Source: CAVRQM01 sp963822705 (GTDB taxonomy: Bacteria; Pseudomonadota; Alphaproteobacteria; Acetobacterales; Acetobacteraceae). Taken from it: DNA of 64,000 bases. The notes below the pieces were generated by a model. The model was given only the letters and a program-made list of their open reading frames with translations. It was not told the DNA's origin and searched no databases. The position numbers and the translations under genes are program-made. Position 1 is the first letter of the stretch; each line of letters starts with the position of its first letter. The stretch is taken from NCBI GenBank assembly GCA_963822705.1, contig CAWGIX010000010.1:372001-436000 (forward strand). Direction: 5' to 3'. Positions 48,763-59,268 of this stretch are shown here, in pieces.

Positions 48763-50039
48763 GGAGTTGCTGAGGGTGCCGAACTATGCCGCCGATGCTG
48801 GCGCTCCGGCGCGGTCGCGGGTTTTTCGGGTGCGGGGCCGTTTGCGGGCGGCACGACCACCTTCGCACCGTCGCGCAGCCGGTCGGCGCCGTCGACCACC
48901 ACCTTGTCCCCGACGTTCAGACCCTGAGTCACCGAGGTATTCTGGGCATCGCTCGGACCGATCTTGATCGGGCGCATCGATACGGTGTCGTCTGCATTGA
49001 CCAGGAACACGAAGGTCCCGGGTGAGCCGCGCTGGATGGCGGCGTTGGGCACCAGCACGACGTTATGCAGCGTGTCGACCAGCAGCGAGATGTTGACGAA
49101 CTGGTTCGGGAACAGCGCCTCGTCCTGGTTGGCGAAGCTGGCGCGGATTTTCACCGTGCCGGTCGTGGTATCGATCTGGTTGTCCACGGTCTGCAGCGTG
49201 CCGGTGGCGATCAGTCCCGTATCCCCGCGATTGTATGCGCTTGCCGCCAGGGTCGCGCCGGCCGCGAGGCGTTTCATGATCTGCGGGATGTCGTCTTCCG
49301 GCACACTAAAAATCACCGAAATGGGCTTGAGCTGGGTAATGACGACCAACCCGGTACTGCTGCCGGTCTGGACGTAATTGCCTGGATCGACCAGGCGCAG
49401 GCCGACCCGCCCGTCGACCGGGGCAGTGATGTGGCAATAAGTCAAATTCAGCTTTTGCGTGTCCACCGCCGCTTGGTCGGAAGCGACCGTACCTTGGTAT
49501 TGGAGTACTAGCGACTGCTGCGTCGCAAGTTGCTGCTCGGCAATGCTGTCCTGGCGGTTCAGTTTTTGGTAACGGGCCAGATCGATGCGGGCGTTGGCCA
49601 GCAGGGCCTGGTCGTGCGCGAGCGTTCCTTGCGCCTGGGCCAGTGCTGCCTGGTACGGGCGCGGGTCGATTTGCGCCAAAAAGTCGCCTTTATGGACTTC
49701 CTGCCCCTCCTTGAATCCCACTTCGATCAGCTGGCCGCTGATCTGGGTCTGGACGGTGACGGTGGCGAGCGGTGTGACGGTGCCCAGCGCCGGCACCGTA
49801 ATCGGCATGTCGCCGGTGACCGCCGCGGCGTCGCCGATCGCCTGCGGCGGTGTCGGGGGAGGGCCCTTAGGGGTGCCGCCGCCGCTCCATGGGTGCAGCC
49901 AAGTCGCGACCACGATCACTAGCAGCAGCACCAGGAGCACAAGCCAGCGCAGCCAGCGCCGCCGCCGGGTGCGGGGCCGAGAGGGCGCGGTCAGGGGCGG
50001 CCGGGTCGGCGCCTCCAACTGGGTGACCTGCTGGTCCAT
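48759..50039 (-). CDS. RND efflux periplasmic adaptor subunit, MdtA/AcrA-like
   Basis: The membrane-fusion protein linking the pump to the outer-membrane channel, 426 residues. An N-terminal basic stretch and one hydrophobic helix (LRWLVLLVLLLVIVVATWL) anchor it; there is no lipobox. The lipoyl half-motifs flank a coiled-coil hairpin (LIEVGFKEGQEVHKGDFLAQIDPRPYQAALAQAQ; then TAPVDGRVGLRLVDPGNYV), followed by the beta-barrel domain (VDNQIDTTTGTVKIRASFANQD). It is the first gene of the operon, 200 bp from the divergent peptide-binding-protein gene. I found no regulator gene adjacent; a promoter must lie in 50040-50239 but none is clear. Confidence 0.94.
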   Translation of the reverse strand: MDQQVTQLEAPTRPPLTAPSRPRTRRRRWLRWLVLLVLLLVIVVATWLHPWSGGGTPKGPPPTPPQAIGDAAAVTGDMPITVPALGTVTPLATVTVQTQISGQLIEVGFKEGQEVHKGDFLAQIDPRPYQAALAQAQGTLAHDQALLANARIDLARYQKLNRQDSIAEQQLATQQSLVLQYQGTVASDQAAVDTQKLNLTYCHITAPVDGRVGLRLVDPGNYVQTGSSTGLVVITQLKPISVIFSVPEDDIPQIMKRLAAGATLAASAYNRGDTGLIATGTLQTVDNQIDTTTGTVKIRASFANQDEALFPNQFVNISLLVDTLHNVVLVPNAAIQRGSPGTFVFLVNADDTVSMRPIKIGPSDAQNTSVTQGLNVGDKVVVDGADRLRDGAKVVVPPANGPAPEKPATAPERQHRRHSSAPSATP

Positions 50040-50239
50040 GCGTCCTGCATCCTATCCGAAGATGTCCGATATACGGCCGGGCCAGGAAGTTTCGCCTGAC
50101 AATACTGTAAGGTGGATGTATGCGCCTGCCGGGTTCCGGGAGGGGCACGCCCACCCGGCCAGAGGTATGGTCCCTGCGGCGCTTGGCGCGCAGGTGCGGC
50201 CCGTGCCTAATGGGGTTAACGCAATTTGGGGGAATACCG

Positions 50240-51833
50240 ATGAAACCAAGACCGTCCATGGCCGCGTGTCTGGCCGCACTGACCCTTGCCTGGCTGGGGA
50301 CGGCGGCCTGGGCTGCCACCCCAAAAGATACCGTGGTCATGGCCAAACAGATCGACGATATCATTACCCTCGATCCGGCCGAGGCGTACGAATTCAGCGG
50401 CATCGAAGTCATCACCAACGTCTACGACCGCATCGTCCGCTATGAGGCCGAGGATCTGTCCAAGATGGTGGGCGGTGTGACGGAAAGCTGGACCGTCAGC
50501 CCGGACGGCAAGACCATCACCTTCAAGATGCGGCCCGGCCAGAAATTCCAGTCGGGCGCGCCCGTCACGGCGGAGGACGCGGCATTCTCGCTGCGGCGCG
50601 TGGTGGAGCTGGACAAGACGCCCGGGTTCTTGCTGACCCAGCTTGGCTGGAACAAGGACAACGTGAAGGATTTGGTGAAGGCGACGGATCCCGCGACCTT
50701 GCAGGTCACGGTGCCGGACAAGTTTGCGCCCAGCCTGGTGCTGAACCTGCTGAGTTCGGTGGTCGGCTCCGTGGTCGAGAAAAAAGTGGCGATGGACCAC
50801 GACAGCAACGGGGATCTGGGCAATGGGTGGCTGAAATCCCATTCTGCCGGCTCCGGCCCGTTCCGGCTGCTGTCGTGGAAGCCGAACGAGTCGGTCTCCA
50901 TGGAGGCCAATCCCGATTACCGGCTGGGCGCTCCGGGCGTGAAACGGGTGGTGATCCAGCACGTGCCGGAGCCCTCGTCGCAGCGGCTGGAACTGGAAAA
51001 GGGCGACGTGGATATCGCCCGCGACCTGACGCCGGACCAGATCACCGCCCTGCAAGGCAACAAGGATGTCGCCGTGGACATCTATCCCGGCCACGAGCAT
51101 CTGGTACCTCGCCATGAACCAGAACGAGGAGCACCTGAAAAACCCGAAAGTGCGCGAGGCGATGAAATACCTGATCGACTACCAGGGCATGGCGGACAGT
51201 TTTTTGAAGGGCCGCATGGTGCCGCATGAGACGTTTTTGCCGACCGGCTTTTTTGGCGCGCTGGACTATAACCCGTTCACGTTCGATGCGGCGAAAGCCA
51301 AGACGCTGCTGGCCGAGGCAGGCTATCCGAACGGGTTTGACATCAATCTGATCGCGTTCAGCAGTTCGCCCGGCGCCGACATCGCGCAATCCCTGCAGCA
51401 GACTCTCGGCCAGGGCGGGATCAAGGTCAATCTGACCTCGGTGGAGGAAAAGCAGCTCTACACCGTCTATCGCGGGCGCAAGCACCAGCTCGCTGTGCTG
51501 TATTGGGGACCGGACTACCTCGACCCGAACACCAATGCGGACGGTTTCGCCTTCAACCCGGACGATTCCGACACGGCGGCGCACAAGGTGCTGGCGTGGC
51601 GTAACCATTGGCTCATTCCCGAGATCAGCAAGCAAGTGGTCGCGGCGGCGCAGGAGCAGGACACGGCCAAGCGGGAGACGATGTATCACGACCTGCAGAA
51701 AAAGGTGACCGACGACGGGCCGTTTGCGTTCATGTTCCAGACGGTCAACCCGGTGGGCGAGCGCCGCAACGTGCACGATTTCGTGGTCGGGATCGCCTCC
51801 GACCTGATCTACTACCGCAAGATCACGAAATAG
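50240..51833 (+). CDS. Peptide ABC transporter substrate-binding protein, system 1, one frameshift
   Basis: A DppA/OppA-type (SBP_bac_5) periplasmic binding protein of about 530 residues. The signal peptide is MKPRPSMAACLAALTLAWLGTAAWA. The mature part has DDIITLDPAEAYEFSG, ESWTVSPDGKTITFKMRPGQKF and APVTAEDAAFSLRRVVE, all typical. The frame breaks near 51095, where one extra base (around CCCGGCCACG) separates DIYPG from TSIWYLAMNQNE, after which the sequence continues to the stop at 51833. ATG 50240 follows GGGGGA by 7 bp. It begins the first of two tandem peptide-import operons. The substrate is peptide-like by family; opines or other solutes are possible. Confidence 0.87.
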
Positions 51834-51847
51834 CTGACGCGATCCGG

Positions 51848-52909
51848 ATGCCGCGGGGAGGAGGCGGCCTCGATCGCCTGAAGCGGGCGGCGAGTCCCGC
51901 CCGCTTCTTGCTGCATGTGGCGAGTTCGGTCGTGCTGACGTTTCTCGGTTTGACGGTGGTCACCTTCTTCATCGGCCGAGTCATCCCGATCGACCCGGTG
52001 CTGGCGATCGTGGGCGACCATGCGCCCGAGGAACTCTATCGGCAGGTGCGCGCGGAGATGGGCATCGATCTGCCGATTCCCGTGCAGTACTGGCGCTACC
52101 TGATCCATGTGCTGCACGGCGAGTTCGGCACTTCGGTCATCACTTCGCGCCCGGTGCTGGAGGATCTTCTGCGGGTATTTCCCGCCACCCTGGAATTGTC
52201 ATTCCTGGCGCTGGTCATCGGCGTCGCGGCAGGCATTCCCCTCGGCGTGATCGCCGCATCGCATCGCGGCCGCTGGCAGGATCAGGTCATCCGCTTCGGC
52301 TCGCTGGTCGGCTACTCGATGCCGGTGTTCTGGCTGGGACTGGTCGGGCTGTTGGTATTTTACGCCAAGCTCGGCTGGGTCGCCGGCCCGGGACGGCTCG
52401 ACGTAGCTTATGCCGACATCGTGCGAGCCGGTCACCGGCCTGATCACGGTCGACAGCCTGCTCGCCGGCGAATACGACGTGTTCTGGAACGCGCTGCAAC
52501 ATCTGGTGCTGCCGGCCATCGATCCTGGGACTATCTCTCGCTCGCTTACGTCGCGCGCATGACCCGCAGCTTCATGCTGGGCCAGTTGCAGCAGGAATAT
52601 GTTCTGACCGCGCGCGCAAAAGGACTGTCAAGGCGCCGCGTGGTCTGGGTGCATGCGCTCGGCAATGTCTGGGTGCAGCTGGTCACGGTGATCGCGCTGA
52701 CGTTCGGCAGCCTGCTGGAAGGCGCGGTGCTGACCGAAACGGTGTTCGCCTGGCCCGGCCTCGGACTTTACATGAAGAATTCGCTGTTCAACGCCGACTG
52801 AACGCGGTGCTCGGCGGCACCATGCTGGTGGGCGTTGTCTATATCGGCCTCAACATGCTCTCCGACCTGCTCTACCCGCTGGTCGATCCGCGCAGCGGCG
52901 CGCGCGTGA
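51848..52909 (+). CDS. ABC transporter permease DppB type, system 1, frameshifted
   Basis: The first permease of system 1. An N-terminal helix (VVLTFLGLTVVTFFIGRVIPIDPV) and the DppB-type sequence EMGIDLPIPVQYWRYLIHVLHGEFGTS are clear, as is the EAA loop (QEYVLTARAKGLSRRRVVWVHALGN). Between about 52425 and 52530 the correct frame switches (giving TGLITVDSLLAGEYDVFWNALQHLVLPA) and back. Near 52800 another missing base creates an early stop after NSLFNAD; the next frame supplies the missing C-terminus (GGTMLVGVVYIGLNMLSDLLYPLVDPR). The likely true stop, TGA 52907-52909, overlaps the next gene's GTG. Confidence 0.82.
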
Positions 52910-53832
52910 GCCGCATGAGCGCCGCTTTGGCGGATTGGCGCGGCTGGCTGCTCGACACGGCGCCGGCGAGCCGGCGTCAGGCCCGGCTCGGCCGCTGGTA
53001 TCGCGCGCTGGCTCGATTTCGCCGCAACGGGCTGGCGATGACCGGGCTGGTCGTCGTGCTGGCGCTGGTGCTGGTCGCCTCGCCGCGCCGCTGCTCGCCG
53101 AGCCCGCGCGCGGCGATCGTGCAAGTCCTGGCGGACCGGCTGCAGCCGCCGTCCTGGGCGCATTGGTTCGGCACCGACGAGCTGGGCCGCGACATCTTTG
53201 CGTCCGCATCGTGTTCGGCGCGCGCATCACGCTGACCATCGTCGCCCTGGTCGGCGTCATCGTGATGCCGGTGGGCCTCGGGATCGGCCTTCGCGCCGGC
53301 TATTTCGGCGGCGCTGGTCGATGCCGTGCTGATGCGCATCACCGACATCTTCCTGGCGTTCCCGCGACTGGTCCTGGCGCTGGCCTTTGCCGCCGCGCTC
53401 GGGCCGGGCATCGAGAACGCGGTCGATCGCCATCTCGCTTACCACCTGGCCGCCCTATGCGCGGCTGGCGCGCGCCGAGACGCTGACGCGTCGGCGCAGC
53501 CGAGTTCATCGAGGCCGCCGAACTGCAAGGCGCCTCGCATCTGCGCATCCTGTGGTCGCAGATCCTGCCGCTGTGTCTGCCCTCGGTGATCATCCGCCTC
53601 ACGCTCGACATGGCCGGCATCATTCTCACCGCGGCCGGGTCTCGGCTTCCTCGGACTCGGCGCGCAGCCGCCGACGCCGGAATGGGGCGCGATGGTCTCG
53701 TCCGGGCGGCAAGTGCTGCTGGACCAGTGGTGGGTCGCGACCATTCCCGGCATCGCCATCTTCGTGGTCAGCCTCGGCTTCAATCTGCTGGGCGACGGAC
53801 TTCGCGACGTCGCAGACTCGCACTCGGGATGA
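52906..53832 (+). pseudogene. ABC transporter permease DppC type, system 1, frameshifted
   Basis: The second permease. Pieces in three frames read in order: RFRRNGLAMTGLVVVLALVLVA; HWFGTDELGRDIFA; RIVFGARITLTIVALVGVIVM; MRITDIFLAFPRLVLALAFAAALGPG; PPYARLARAETL; EFIEAAELQGASHLRILWSQILP (the EAA loop); and GFLGLGAQPPTPEWGAM to GDGLRDVADSHSG. That is the standard DppC layout with the FGTDELGRD motif. At least five one-base changes are needed. The start is GTG 52906 or ATG 52915. The stop TGA overlaps the next gene's ATG (53829-53832). The breaks cluster in a region where gene order is otherwise perfect. Confidence 0.8.
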
Positions 53833-54688
53833 GCGCACCGCCGCTCCTGGCCGTGCGAAATCTGCGCGTGGTTTTCCATGGCGAGCTGGGCGACGTCGCC
53901 GCGGTTCGGAACGTGTGCTTTGCGCTTGGCCGCGAGCGGCTTGGCATCGTCGGGGAATCCGGCTCGGGCAAATCGACCACGGCCGCGCGATCATGCGGCT
54001 GGTGCCCTGGCCGGGCCGGGTCAGGGCGGACCGACTTCGGTTGGACGAGACCGATTTGATGGCATTGAGCGAACCGGCGTTGCGTCGGCTGCGCGGCAGG
54101 CGCATCGCCATGATTCTGCAAGACCCGAAATTCTCGCTCGACCCGATCATGACTGTCGGCCGGCAGATCGCCGAGACGCACCGTACCCATTTTGGCAGCA
54201 GCATGGCTGTGGCCCGCGACGCGGCGCTTGAAATGCTGGAGGCGGTGCGCATTCACGATCCCGAACGCGTCTATGCCCTGTATCCGCACCAGGTCTCCGG
54301 CGGCATGGGCCAGCGCGCGATGATCGCAATGATGCTGATCGCCGAGCCGGAATTGCTGATTGCCGACGAGCCGACCTCGGCGCTGGACGTGACCGTGCAG
54401 GTGCAGGTGTTGGCGATCCTGGACAGTTTGGTGCGCGAGCGGGGCATGGGGTTGATCCTGATCAGCCACAACCTGCCGCTGGTCAGCACGTTTTGCGACC
54501 GGGTGCTGGTGATGTACGCCGGGCAGGTGGTCGAAGAATGCGCCGCCGCCAGACTGTCCGAGGCGCGGCATCCCTACACGCGCGGCCTCTTGGCTGCACT
54601 CCCCAAACTTGGCCAGCGGCGCACGGAACTGCCGCAACTGATGCGCGACCCGGCCTGGCTGCGGGATGTGACGACCATCTCCGCGTGA
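53829..54688 (+). CDS. Peptide ABC transporter ATP-binding protein DppD type, system 1, one frameshift
   Basis: The first ATPase of system 1. Walker A (GIVGESGSGKSTT) lies in the first frame from ATG 53829. After a missing base near 53985 the second frame continues GRAIMRLVPWPG, then the Q-loop ILQDPKFSLDP, the signature VSGGMGQRAMIA and Walker B LLIADEPTSALDVTVQ. The product is about 287 residues, slightly short because the C-terminal oligopeptide-transporter extension with its cysteine motif is reduced. The stop overlaps the next ATPase start (GTGA). Confidence 0.87.
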
Positions 54689-55443
54689 TCCGCGTCGATG
54701 CCCTGACGGTCAGTTTCGGCAGCGGCGCACATCGGATCGACGCCGTGCGCAACGTCTCGATCGATGTGGAGGTGGGTGAAGCTTTCGGACTGGTGGGCGA
54801 GTCCGGGTGCGGAAAGTCCACGATTCTGCGCGCCATCGCCGGGCTCGTCGCTCCGGCCGAAGGGCAAGTCGTGCTGGATGGCCAACGCATGCGCCCGCGA
54901 CGAAGCCGCCGGGACCGCAAACTGGTACAGATGGTTTTTCAGGACCCGTACGGCTCGCTGCATCCTCAGCATACGGTCGACCGGATGCTGACCGAGCCGG
55001 TCGCGATTCATCGTCTCGGCCGTGCCGAACGACGTGTAGCGGACGCGCTGAAGGCAGTCGGGCTCGGCAACGAGTTCCGCTTCCGCTATCCGCACCAATT
55101 GTCCGGGGGACAACGCCAGAGGGTGGCGCTCGCGCGCGCACTCATCCTGGAACCCCGCATCCTGCTGCTGGACGAGCCTACCTCCGCGCTGGACGTCTCG
55201 GTGCAGGCCGAGATTCTGAACCTGCTCAGCCATTTGCGCCGGCAGCGCGGGCTGACGATGCTGATGGTCAGTCACGATCTGGCGGTGATCACGCATTTGT
55301 GCGAACGCATCGCGGTGATGACGCGAGGCGCCATCGTCGAGAGCACGACGGCCGACGCGCTCGCTGCAACGATGGTTCGGCACCCGTACACGCTGGAACT
55401 GCTGCGATCGAATCGTCAGGTGGGAGGGGACGATCTTTCGTGA
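54685..55443 (+). CDS. Peptide ABC transporter ATP-binding protein DppF type, system 1
   Basis: The second ATPase, intact at 252 residues. Walker A is GLVGESGCGKSTILRAI, the Q-loop is MVFQDPYGSLHP, the signature is LSGGQRQRVALARAL, and Walker B is ILLLDEPTSALDVSVQ. It lacks the C-terminal extension of about 70 residues usual in OppF/DppF, like its partner, so system 1 appears to use compact ATPases. The start GTG 54685 overlaps the previous stop. The gene ends the operon; 116 bp separate it from the next binding-protein gene. Confidence 0.92.
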   Translation: MIRVDALTVSFGSGAHRIDAVRNVSIDVEVGEAFGLVGESGCGKSTILRAIAGLVAPAEGQVVLDGQRMRPRRSRRDRKLVQMVFQDPYGSLHPQHTVDRMLTEPVAIHRLGRAERRVADALKAVGLGNEFRFRYPHQLSGGQRQRVALARALILEPRILLLDEPTSALDVSVQAEILNLLSHLRRQRGLTMLMVSHDLAVITHLCERIAVMTRGAIVESTTADALAATMVRHPYTLELLRSNRQVGGDDLS

Positions 55444-55488
55444 GGCGAGTTCGGGCCCCGCGGACCTCCATGCGAGGGAGCGGCCCTT

Positions 55489-55503
55489 GCCTGCCCGGCA
55501 GGC
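55489..55503. promoter_or_regulatory. 15-bp palindrome upstream of the second peptide-binding-protein gene
   Basis: GCCTGCC and GGCAGGC face each other around one base, 57 bp before ATG 55560 and 45 bp after the system 1 stop. There is no T run, so it is not a typical terminator. It could be an operator, but no regulator is known here. Chance palindromes are easy in GC-rich DNA. Confidence 0.3.
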
Positions 55504-55559
55504 GGGTGCAAACATTACAAAGTCTCCAGCCTGACGGGGCGTTCCAGAAAGGACACGAC

Positions 55560-57237
55560 ATGAACAAGCGCATGCTGATGCTGGGGGCGGCCTCGGTGCT
55601 GCTGCCGCTCGCCAGTCACGCCCAGACCGCCGACCGTACCAAGCTGATGCAGGAGCACCGGGGCGGCACGCTGAAACTGACCGCCTCGGGGGCGGCCGGC
55701 ACGATCGACCCGCAGATCAATTACGAGCTGAAATTCTGGCAACTGTATCAGTGCTGCACTTATGATGGTCTGGTCACTTTCAAGAAAGTCGGCGGCGCGC
55801 AGAGCAACGTCGTCGTGCCCGATCTGGCCGAAGCGATGCCGACGGTCACCGATGATGGCAAGACCTATACCTTCAAGCTGCGTCAGGGCGTGCATTTCTC
55901 GAACGGCCAGGAACTCACCGGCAAGGACGTGGTGGCCTCGTTCGAGCGGCTGTTCAAGGTCAACAATCCGAACGCCGGCAGCTGGTTCAACGCCATCGTC
56001 GGCGGCGACGAGTGCGTAAAGACCCCGGCCGCCTGCAAGCTCGACCAGGGCGTTGTGGCCGACGACGCGGCACACACGGTGACCATCCACCTGACCGCGC
56101 CCAGTGCGGAGTTCATGTTCCAGCTCGCAACCCCGTTCGGCGCCATTCTGCCCGCCGACACGCCGGCCAAGGATGTGGGTACCGCGCCGGCGCCCGGGAC
56201 CGGGGCGTACATGTTCACCAGCTACGATCCGAACAAGGAGTTGCGCATGGTGCGCAACCCGCATTTCAAGGAGTTCAGCGCCGACGCCATGCCGGACGGC
56301 TATCCCGACGAGATCCTGGTACTCGTTTGGATTGCAGGACGAGGCCGAGGTGACCGCGGTGCTGAACGGGCAGTACGACTGGATGTTTGACGAAAAGCCG
56401 TCCGACCGCCTGGGCGAACTCGGGTCCAAATACGAGAAGCAGGTTTTCGTGCACGAGCTGCTGGCGTACTACTATGCGCCGATGAACATGCACTTGGCCC
56501 CGTTCGACAATGAGAAGGCGCGCCAAGCGGTGGCATACGCGGTTGACCGCGGCGCGATCGTAAAACTTTGGGGTGGCGCAAATCTGGGCGCACCGCTGTG
56601 CCAGCAGCTGCCCAAGGGTATGCCTGGATATGATCCCTACTGTCCGTTTACCAAGAACCCCGGCTCCGGAAAGTGGACCGCGCCGGACCTGGAGAAGGCC
56701 AAGCAGCTTGTAAAGGAGAGTGGCACGGCGGGTCAGAAAGTGACCTTGATCAGCTCGGACAAGCAGCAGGAGAGAGGGGTCGGAGAGTATCTCGCCAGCA
56801 TGCTGCGCAGCATCGGTTATGATGCGCAGCTCAAGGCGATCTCGTCCAATGTCCAGTACAACTACATCCAGAACACCAACAACAAGGTACAGATCAGCCT
56901 GACCGACTGGTATGAGGACTATCCCGCGCCGTCCGATTTCCTGTACGTGCTGTTCTCATGTGACAACTTTCACGAGGGCTCGGACAACTCGCCCAACATT
57001 GCCGGGTTCTGCGACAAGAAGATTGATGCGGACATGAAGCATGCGATGGCTACCGCGGTGACGAATCTGGAGGCTGCGGCCCAGGAATGGTCCAAGATCG
57101 ACAAGGAAATCACCGACGCGGTGCCCGACGCTGCCCTGTTCCAGCCGAAATTCGTCGACATCATCAGCAAGCGGGTCGGCAACTACGTCTGGTCGGACCA
57201 GTCGCACATGCTGTTCAGCCAGGCGTGGGTGAAGTAG
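55560..57237 (+). CDS. Peptide ABC transporter substrate-binding protein, system 2, one frameshift
   Basis: A second DppA/OppA-type binding protein of about 558 residues with a signal peptide (MNKRMLMLGAASVLLPLASHAQ). Typical elements: EHRGGTLKLTASGAAGTIDPQINY, PDLAEAMPTVTDDGKTYTFKLRQGVHFSNGQELTGKDVVASFERLF in pieces, and NEKARQAVAYAVDR. Cysteines in QCCTYDG, GGDECVKTPAAC and FSCDN may form disulfides. The frame breaks near 56325, where DEILV should continue into SFGLQDEAEVTAVLNGQYD. The gene ends in a 15-bp tandem repeat containing its stop codon. It differs clearly in sequence from the system 1 binding protein, so the two systems probably import different solutes. Confidence 0.88.
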
Positions 57238-57267
57238 GCGTGGGTGAAGTAGGCATGGGTGAAGTAG
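57223..57267 (+). repeat. Three 15-bp tandem repeats carrying the stop codon
   Basis: The unit GCGTGGGTGAAGTAG occurs at 57223-57237, 57238-57252 and (with one change, GCATGGG) 57253-57267. Each unit encodes Ala-Trp/Met-Val-Lys-stop in the frame of the binding protein, giving three in-frame stops in a row. The last copy ends 7 bp before the TTG start of the next gene, so the repeat also forms its leader. Confidence 0.95.
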
Positions 57268-57274
57268 GCGCCGG

Positions 57275-58297
57275 TTGAGCGACGCCACCCTGCCCGCGGC
57301 GGCGACAAGCCGCGGGCGAGAGCCGGGACCTTGGGCCACGGCGCTGCGGAAGCTGCGGCAGGACCGGCCGGCGATGACGGCACTCGGCCTGCTGGTGCTG
57401 ATCGTGGTCGTCTGTGCGCTGGCACCGCTCTATGCCGAGTACGTCTCGAAATCCGACCCGTTTACCTCCAACGTGGACGGCTCGATCACGCTCGATGGGC
57501 AGCCCGTGCCGGTGCTGCAGGCGGATACCGGAGGATTGGGGCTGGGGCTCACTCCGATCGGACCGACCTGGCGCGCGCCCTACTTTCTCGGCGCCGACAG
57601 CCAGGGCCGTGATGTCATGGCGCGGCTGTTCTACGGCGGGCGCACCTCGTTGCTGATCGCGGGAGTGGCGAGCGTGATCTGCCTGGTGCTGTCGGGACTG
57701 GTCGGCATCGTCGCCGGTTTTGCCGGGGGCATCACCGATGCCGCGCTGTCCCGCCTGCTCGACGTGCTGTGGGCATTCCCGATCTACCTTCTGGCGATCT
57801 CGCTTTCCATCGTGCTGATCAGCCAGGGGGTGCATATCGGCCCGATCGAAATCAGTTCCGGAAGCTTGGCGCTGCCGATGCTGATCATCGGCATCGTATA
57901 TGTGCCCTATGTGGCGCGGCCAGTGCGCGGGCAGGTGCTGAGCCTTGCCAACAGCGATTTCGTGCTGGCAGCACGGGCGCTGGGCGTGCCGCCTGCGCGC
58001 ATCCTGTTGCGTGACATTCTGCCCAACGTGACCACCACGCTGATTGTGTTCGTGCCGCTCATGATGGCGCTGAACATGCTGACCGAGAGCGCCTTGTCGT
58101 TCTTGTCGATCGGCGTGCAGCCGCCCAATGCCTCCTGGGGCACCATTATCGAGGATGGCCAGACGCTGATCTACACCCGCCCCCTGGTGGCGATCGCGCC
58201 GGGCATTGCCATCGTGATTACCGTACTGGCGCTGAACGTGTTGGGCGACGGGGTACGCGATGCGCTCGACCCGCGCGCAAAACTGCGAGCGCTGTAA
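57275..58297 (+). CDS. Peptide ABC transporter permease DppC type, system 2
   Basis: An intact permease of 340 residues. An N-terminal cytoplasmic tail and first helix (PAMTALGLLVLIVVVCALAPL) are followed by a periplasmic loop and FLGADSQGRDVMARLFYGGRTSL, the DppC signature. The EAA loop is NSDFVLAARALGVPPARILLRDILPNV. The end SFLSIGVQPPNASWGTIIEDGQ to LLGDGVRDALDPR (here VLGDG) is typical. The start is TTG 57275, inferred because no ATG fits. In this operon the DppC-type gene precedes the DppB-type gene, the reverse of system 1. Its stop overlaps the next start (TAATG). Confidence 0.92.
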   Translation: MSDATLPAAATSRGREPGPWATALRKLRQDRPAMTALGLLVLIVVVCALAPLYAEYVSKSDPFTSNVDGSITLDGQPVPVLQADTGGLGLGLTPIGPTWRAPYFLGADSQGRDVMARLFYGGRTSLLIAGVASVICLVLSGLVGIVAGFAGGITDAALSRLLDVLWAFPIYLLAISLSIVLISQGVHIGPIEISSGSLALPMLIIGIVYVPYVARPVRGQVLSLANSDFVLAARALGVPPARILLRDILPNVTTTLIVFVPLMMALNMLTESALSFLSIGVQPPNASWGTIIEDGQTLIYTRPLVAIAPGIAIVITVLALNVLGDGVRDALDPRAKLRAL

Positions 58298-59268
58298 TGC
58301 TGTTCGCGATCGCCCGCCGGCTGCTGCAAATGGCTTTCGTCATGGTGGGCATCAGCATTCTGGTGTTCCTGATCTTCTTCGTGACCCCCGGGGCCGATCC
58401 GGCCGCGCGCCTGGCCGGACGCAACGCCTCCCCCGAAACGGTTCAGGCGATCCGGCACAGCTTTGGCTTGGACCGCCCGGCTTACGTGCAATACGCGCTG
58501 CTGATGAAAAGCCTGTTTGTGACCGGCGACCTGACCAGCACCGCCAACCGCGGCGAAAAGGTCATTCCCGCCATCATCGAGGCAATGCCCGCCACTCTGT
58601 CGCTGGTGCTGGGCGCTGCCGTGGTGTGGGTGGTGTTCGGCGTGCTGATCGGGGTCACCGCGGCGGCGACAAGGGGCGGATGGCCGGACCGGCTGCTGAT
58701 GATTCTCGGCCTGATCGGCGTGTCCATGCCGGTGTTCTGGGTCGGCGAGGTCGCCAACCTCATCACCCAGAACCGCTATCACGACACCTGGCTGTTTTCC
58801 TGGGTGCCGGCGCTCGGCTACACGCCGCTGACCGAAAACCCTTTGCTGTGGTTCGAAGGTCTGGTGATTCCTTGGATCACGCTGGCGATCCTGTATATCG
58901 GCATTTACGGACGCGTGCTGCGCGCCAGCCTGATCGAGGCGTACCAGGAAGACTACATCCGGACGGCGCGCGCAAAAGGCCTGTCGGAATCGCGGATCAT
59001 GGTTGCGCACGCGCTGCGCACCTCGCTTATCACCTTCGTCTCGCTGTTCGGGCTCGATTTCGGCGCGCTGGTCGGTGGCGGCGCGCTGCTCACCGAGGTG
59101 GTGTTCGACATCCACGGCGTCGGCAAATTGACCGTCGAGGCGCTGCAGAACCTCGACCTGCCGTTCATCATGGCGAGCGTGATGTACGCTTCGTTCTTTG
59201 TGGTCGCAGCCAATGCCGCGGTGGACATCCTCTACGCCGCGCTGGACCCGCGAGTGCGCTTTGCCTGA
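58297..59268 (+). CDS. Peptide ABC transporter permease DppB type, system 2
   Basis: An intact permease of 323 residues with six predicted helices. Features: FAIARRLLQMAFVMVGISILVFLIFF at the N-terminus, LAGRNASPETVQAIRHSFGLDRPAYVQY, and the EAA loop YQEDYIRTARAKGLSESRIMVAHALR. The C-terminus DILYAALDPRVRFA is typical of DppB. It starts at ATG 58297, sharing bases with the previous stop, and ends overlapping the next TTG start. It pairs with the DppC-type protein to form the membrane channel of system 2. Confidence 0.94.
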   Translation: MLFAIARRLLQMAFVMVGISILVFLIFFVTPGADPAARLAGRNASPETVQAIRHSFGLDRPAYVQYALLMKSLFVTGDLTSTANRGEKVIPAIIEAMPATLSLVLGAAVVWVVFGVLIGVTAAATRGGWPDRLLMILGLIGVSMPVFWVGEVANLITQNRYHDTWLFSWVPALGYTPLTENPLLWFEGLVIPWITLAILYIGIYGRVLRASLIEAYQEDYIRTARAKGLSESRIMVAHALRTSLITFVSLFGLDFGALVGGGALLTEVVFDIHGVGKLTVEALQNLDLPFIMASVMYASFFVVAANAAVDILYAALDPRVRFA

